Assembly: GCA_964539615.1 (NCBI GenBank)
Contig: CAZIJP010000161.1
Coordinates: forward strand, 1-5,672
DNA: 5,672 nucleotides
Reading direction: 5' to 3'
Source: CAYRFE01 sp964539615
GTDB taxonomy: Bacteria; Macinerneyibacteriota; Macinerneyibacteria; Macinerneyibacteriales; CAYRFE01
The position numbers and the translations under genes were made by a program. Positions 3,998 through 5,672 of the stretch are shown piece by piece. The stretch's first letter is position 1, and each line of letters begins with the position of its first letter. Below the pieces are notes generated by a model, which saw nothing but the letters and a program-made list of their open reading frames with translations, ran no database searches and had not been told where the DNA came from.

Positions 3998-4104
3998 CAA
4001 CCCTGAACTGTAAAATCAGTTCTGCCTCTAGGAGTAATTACCTGGAGGTTTTACGGGGGTTGTTAAAATAACAACGTAAAATAGAAATAATAAATCGTAA
4101 AATA
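3998..4104 (+). ncRNA. Structured leader RNA with pseudoknot and competing hairpin
   Basis: One fold is a three-way junction. P1 is CAACCC (3998-4003) with GGGTTG (4057-4062). P2 is GAACTG (4005-4010) with CAGTTC (4017-4022). P3 is CCTCTAGG (4025-4032) with CCTGGAGG (4041-4048), one G-U pair. The P2 loop TAAAA (4011-4015) can pair with TTTTA (4049-4053) as a pseudoknot. The competing fold pairs TTTTACG (4049-4055) and TTGTTA (4060-4065) with TAACAA (4069-4074) and CGTAAAA (4075-4081), destroying both P1 and the pseudoknot. A second CGTAAAA (4096-4102) lies 9 bases before the start codon. The GC-rich, dyad-dense stretch stands out in AT-rich DNA. It resembles no riboswitch class I can name; control of initiator translation or copy number is inferred. 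Confidence 0.55.
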
Positions 4105-4111
4105 AAAAGTT

Positions 4112-4738
4112 ATGGAAACGAAAAAAGACCCCCAACAAAAAACATTTATCAAATATTATAATATTTTTGATGAAACTAATTTATCAATATTAGAAAGATT
4201 ATATCTCTTTAATATTTTATCTTTCGAGGAAAATGGAAATAATTATTATAAAACTGTTATAAACGAATGTAATAGTTTAGTTTGTAAGGAAAGAACTTTA
4301 TATTATATAGTCCAACATTTAACCCAACTAGGATATATAACAAAAGAAATAAAATCGGGTAAAAACAAATATACAAAACTAACTGATAAATTCTATACCG
4401 AATTCAACCTGAAAAGACACCCCAACTTAGAAACAACACTCACAGATGAAACAATAACACAACCTCAACCAACAATAGAAAGTGGAGAAATTACTGTTGA
4501 GGAGTTATTTGATAAGTATAAACATATTGTTGAAATTCCTGATGAATATGATATAATAGTAACCGCATTTGGTGAAACCAAAAAGACCCCCAAACCAAAA
4601 TATTCAGAGTTATATAAAGCTATTAGTGGAGAAACATTGGAAAATATTAGTATTTTAACTGATAAGTTTGATAACTTAACAACAATGGATTTAAACCATG
4701 TTAGAGGAAATCATAAACCAAGTTTCTATATTAATTAA
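4112..4738 (+). CDS. Winged-helix DNA-binding protein, probable replication initiator
   Basis: A 208-residue protein. The N-terminal domain (about 11-95) has the layout of a winged helix: helix with L27-E28-R29-L30-Y31, a turn with NGNNYY, a helix-turn-helix (about 47-77, ending LTQLGYI) and a wing (KSGKNKYTKLT, 81-91). A polar, threonine- and proline-rich linker (about 105-125) joins it to a C-terminal domain (126-208) with ITVEELFDKYKHIV and an end MDLNHVRGNHKPSFYIN that I do not recognise. The N-terminal pattern is that seen in phage replisome organisers and plasmid initiators, but transcription regulators share it. Its place directly downstream of four 23-base iterons and a structured leader favours an initiator binding those repeats; a repressor is the alternative. 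The ATG has the usual context AAAAAGTTATGG. Confidence 0.8.
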   Translation: METKKDPQQKTFIKYYNIFDETNLSILERLYLFNILSFEENGNNYYKTVINECNSLVCKERTLYYIVQHLTQLGYITKEIKSGKNKYTKLTDKFYTEFNLKRHPNLETTLTDETITQPQPTIESGEITVEELFDKYKHIVEIPDEYDIIVTAFGETKKTPKPKYSELYKAISGETLENISILTDKFDNLTTMDLNHVRGNHKPSFYIN

Positions 4739-4752
4739 TTCCCTTATATTTA
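4722..4752 (+). promoter_or_regulatory. Weak candidate promoter of the 4771 gene
   Basis: TATATTTA (4745-4752) resembles the -7 element of this window, with TTT (4723-4725) about 19-20 bases upstream inside the end of the previous gene. The start codon follows only 18 bases later, so the leader would be very short. Co-transcription with the 4112 gene is as likely. Confidence 0.35.
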
Positions 4753-4770
4753 TATATAAAACATAAAGAT

Positions 4771-5157
4771 ATGAAAATAAAAGAATCAGAATTAAAAAAA
4801 GCTGTTATGGAAGTTATTAAAAAAGATAAAGCAATAACATTAATTGAAAACAGAAAACAACAATTGTTGGAAATGTTATCAACACCCCCAATTAATTATG
4901 ATAAGATAGATAATAAAAATCTAGATAGAGAAATCTTAAGGATAGCTATCATTGGTGAATTAGATGCAATAAGCTTATACGAACAGTTAGCTAACACATC
5001 AACCAATAAAAACATTCAAAAACTATTATTAGATTTGGCCAAAGAAGAAAAAACACATGTGGGTGAATTAATAACCCTATTAAAACAAATGGATAAAGAA
5101 CAAGAGGAGGAATGCCTCAACGGAGAAAAAGAAGTTACAAAACTATTGAAAAAATAA
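4771..5157 (+). CDS. Encapsulated-ferritin-like (EncFtn/rubrerythrin-like) protein
   Basis: A 128-residue, helical, charged protein. The core is LDREILRIAIIGELDAISLY (51-70), then EQLANTSTNKNIQKLLLDLA and EEKTHVGELITLLKQMDKEQ. E63, E93 and H96 (ExxH) are spaced 30 and 33 residues apart, as are the di-iron ligands E32, E62 and H65 of known EncFtn proteins; Y70 and E71 follow as in that family. EncFtn forms a decameric ferroxidase that normally works inside an encapsulin shell. Here an extra 50-residue N-terminus begins MKIKESELKKAVMEVIKKD, like the opening helix of many phage proteins, and no encapsulin or capsid gene is in view. The acidic-basic tail (107-128) follows the catalytic core. Possible roles are iron storage, oxidative protection, or a virion component next to an HK97-fold capsid. 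Start context AAAGATATGAA is good, and a terminator follows. Confidence 0.85.
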   Translation: MKIKESELKKAVMEVIKKDKAITLIENRKQQLLEMLSTPPINYDKIDNKNLDREILRIAIIGELDAISLYEQLANTSTNKNIQKLLLDLAKEEKTHVGELITLLKQMDKEQEEECLNGEKEVTKLLKK

Positions 5158-5163
5158 ATATAT

Positions 5164-5201
5164 AACCCCTTATCAGAAAATAATTTGTTAAGGGGTTTTT
5201 T
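5164..5201. terminator. Intrinsic terminator between converging genes
   Basis: AACCCCTTA (5164-5172) pairs perfectly with TAAGGGGTT (5189-5197) around a 16-base loop, and six T (5196-5201) overlap the end of the stem. It ends the 4771 transcript 6 bases after the stop. On the other strand it is followed by ATATATTTATTTTTT, so it may also stop the leftward pair of genes. Confidence 0.85.
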
Positions 5202-5202
5202 A

Positions 5203-5412
5203 TTATCTAACGTTAGCATGAAGTTCTTCCAATTTATCACAGAGTCTTGCTCTCAATATTTTAACGGTTATAAAACAACCATCAACATCTCTATACCTGG
5301 AAAGATAATTATCAATAAAATTCTCACAACAATTAACCTGTTCTTTTGTGTTACATGTTCTTATGGTATCATCAACCCTTAAGAAATAACCAATCATATT
5401 TTCTCTTACCAT
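5203..5412 (-). CDS. Hypothetical cysteine-containing small protein
   Basis: A 69-residue soluble protein, not recognised. It has five cysteines: C20, the pair C28-C29, C46 and C58. That spacing does not fit a common zinc finger, but it is unusual for such a small phage protein and might allow metal binding or disulphides. The pattern NMIGYFLRVDDTIRT, then KEQVNCCENFIDNYLSRY and a strand GCFITVKILRARL suggests helix-helix-strand. Its ATG at 5412 lies 2 bases after the stop of the 5415-5600 gene, in A-rich context (AATAAGAATGG), so both belong to one leftward operon. Its stop reaches the terminator shared with the 4771 gene. The opposite-strand frame at 5185-5382 lacks leader and start context, which favours this strand. 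Confidence 0.75.
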   Translation of the reverse strand: MVRENMIGYFLRVDDTIRTCNTKEQVNCCENFIDNYLSRYRDVDGCFITVKILRARLCDKLEELHANVR

Positions 5413-5414
5413 TC

Positions 5415-5600
5415 TTATTTATTTATAATTTTAACAAACCTTTTCAATAGATCCTCATAGATAGCATAATCAAGCTTCATCATAGATTCAAACATATGAT
5501 TAAGATTTTTATCATCAGGTTTTATCTCACCCCTTTTTAATTTCATTAATCCACCGATTATTTTTCTCTCCAAAGAGAACACATAAGAATTTGATGCCAT
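5415..5600 (-). CDS. Hypothetical 61-residue helical protein
   Basis: A small basic, mostly helical protein (SLERKIIGGLMKLKRGEI, then NLNHMFESMMKLDYAIYED and LLKRFVKIINK). Four methionines besides the start; no cysteine; no motif I can name. The start at 5600 is well supported by the context AAACTATGG and by a full-match promoter 24 bases upstream. It is the first gene of a two-gene leftward operon with the 5203 gene, converging on the ferritin-like gene. Confidence 0.75.
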   Translation of the reverse strand: MASNSYVFSLERKIIGGLMKLKRGEIKPDDKNLNHMFESMMKLDYAIYEDLLKRFVKIINK

Positions 5601-5623
5601 AGTTTATAAGTTTTTAGTTTTTA

Positions 5624-5655
5624 CAAAGATACAAATAATATTTCAATTAAACAAG
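5624..5655 (-). promoter_or_regulatory. Bacteroidota-type promoter of the leftward gene pair
   Basis: On the minus strand: CTTG (5652-5655), exactly 20 bases, TATCTTTG (5624-5631), an exact TAnnTTTG. The spacer AATTGAAATATTATTTG is identical to that of the plus-strand promoter at 932-963, and the upstream AATTGATAAAAAG matches it with one change, so this is a dispersed copy of the same cassette in opposite orientation. Confidence 0.85.
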
Positions 5656-5672
5656 CTTTTTATCAATTATTT

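Larger units (their letters stand above)
3288..4111. other. 824-base gene-free region, probable replication origin
   Basis: Neither strand has a convincing gene here. From left to right it holds GC-rich element copy 3, a weak hairpin at 3340, a low-information AT-rich part (about 3360-3530) in which I see nothing definite except ATCGCTT/AAGCGAT at 3401 and 3453, a hairpin at 3533, a G-free pyrimidine tract, a very AT-rich stretch, four 23-base iteron-like repeats, two palindromes, a probable promoter and a structured leader. Direct repeats next to an AT-rich stretch and upstream of a DNA-binding protein gene are the layout of an iteron-type origin. Confidence 0.65.

Noticed and set aside
4044..4048. 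GGAGG as a Shine-Dalgarno sequence for the 4112 gene
   Set aside because: It is more than 60 bases from the start codon, is paired in the P3 stem, and other genes here do not use Shine-Dalgarno sequences.
5016..5240. Minus-strand open frame of 74 codons opposite the ferritin-like gene
   Set aside because: It is antisense to a gene with recognised ligand residues, crosses the terminator, and has no promoter or leader; a shadow frame.
5185..5382. Plus-strand open frame of 65 codons
   Set aside because: It begins inside the terminator stem, has no leader or promoter, and overlaps a minus-strand gene that belongs to an operon with a good promoter.

Overview
The window looks like a piece of a Bacteroidota (probably Flavobacteriia-like) mobile replicon, more likely a phage or phage-plasmid than a host chromosome. 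The reasons are the strong AT richness, many very small uncharacterised genes packed on one strand, several proteins that resemble recurring phage/plasmid hypothetical families, and promoters of the Bacteroidota type (-7 element TAnnTTTG with an upstream T-rich or TTG element exactly 20 bases away). Shine-Dalgarno sequences are essentially absent; most starts sit in an A-rich leader ending in a motif like AAAGTTATG. No tRNA, rRNA, IS element or CRISPR array was found.

Left part (1-992): one minus-strand gene of 199 codons (72-671) carries the recurring phage/plasmid block GDIVVNTWGWEQTNVDFYEV. It is flanked by a 52-base direct repeat (51 of 52 identical) containing its own promoter and, after its stop, the promoter of the next leftward gene. 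The divergent gap holds that promoter, a rightward promoter for an unassigned short transcript, and the promoter of the first rightward gene.

Middle part (993-3287): eight short plus-strand genes with stereotyped promoter and leader cassettes. Three copies of an unusually GC-rich 22-base element (1796, 2597, 3294) lie at the ends of three of these genes. One copy encodes the last residues of its gene, and another is fused to the leader of the following gene.

Right-centre (3288-4111): 824 bases without a gene. Here lie a 75-base G-free pyrimidine tract, an AT-rich stretch, four 23-base tandem iteron-like repeats, further palindromes, a probable promoter and a structured leader RNA. The leader can form either a three-way junction with a pseudoknot or a competing hairpin. 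Downstream is a winged-helix DNA-binding protein (4112-4738). The best reading is a replication origin with its initiator, whose synthesis may be controlled by the leader; a phage repressor-operator region is the main alternative.

Right part (4739-5672): a ferritin-like protein whose E63/E93/H96 spacing matches encapsulated ferritins (EncFtn), then a strong bidirectional terminator, and two small convergent minus-strand genes sharing one Bacteroidota promoter at the right edge. All functions are inferred by eye from sequence patterns; no search or folding program was run.
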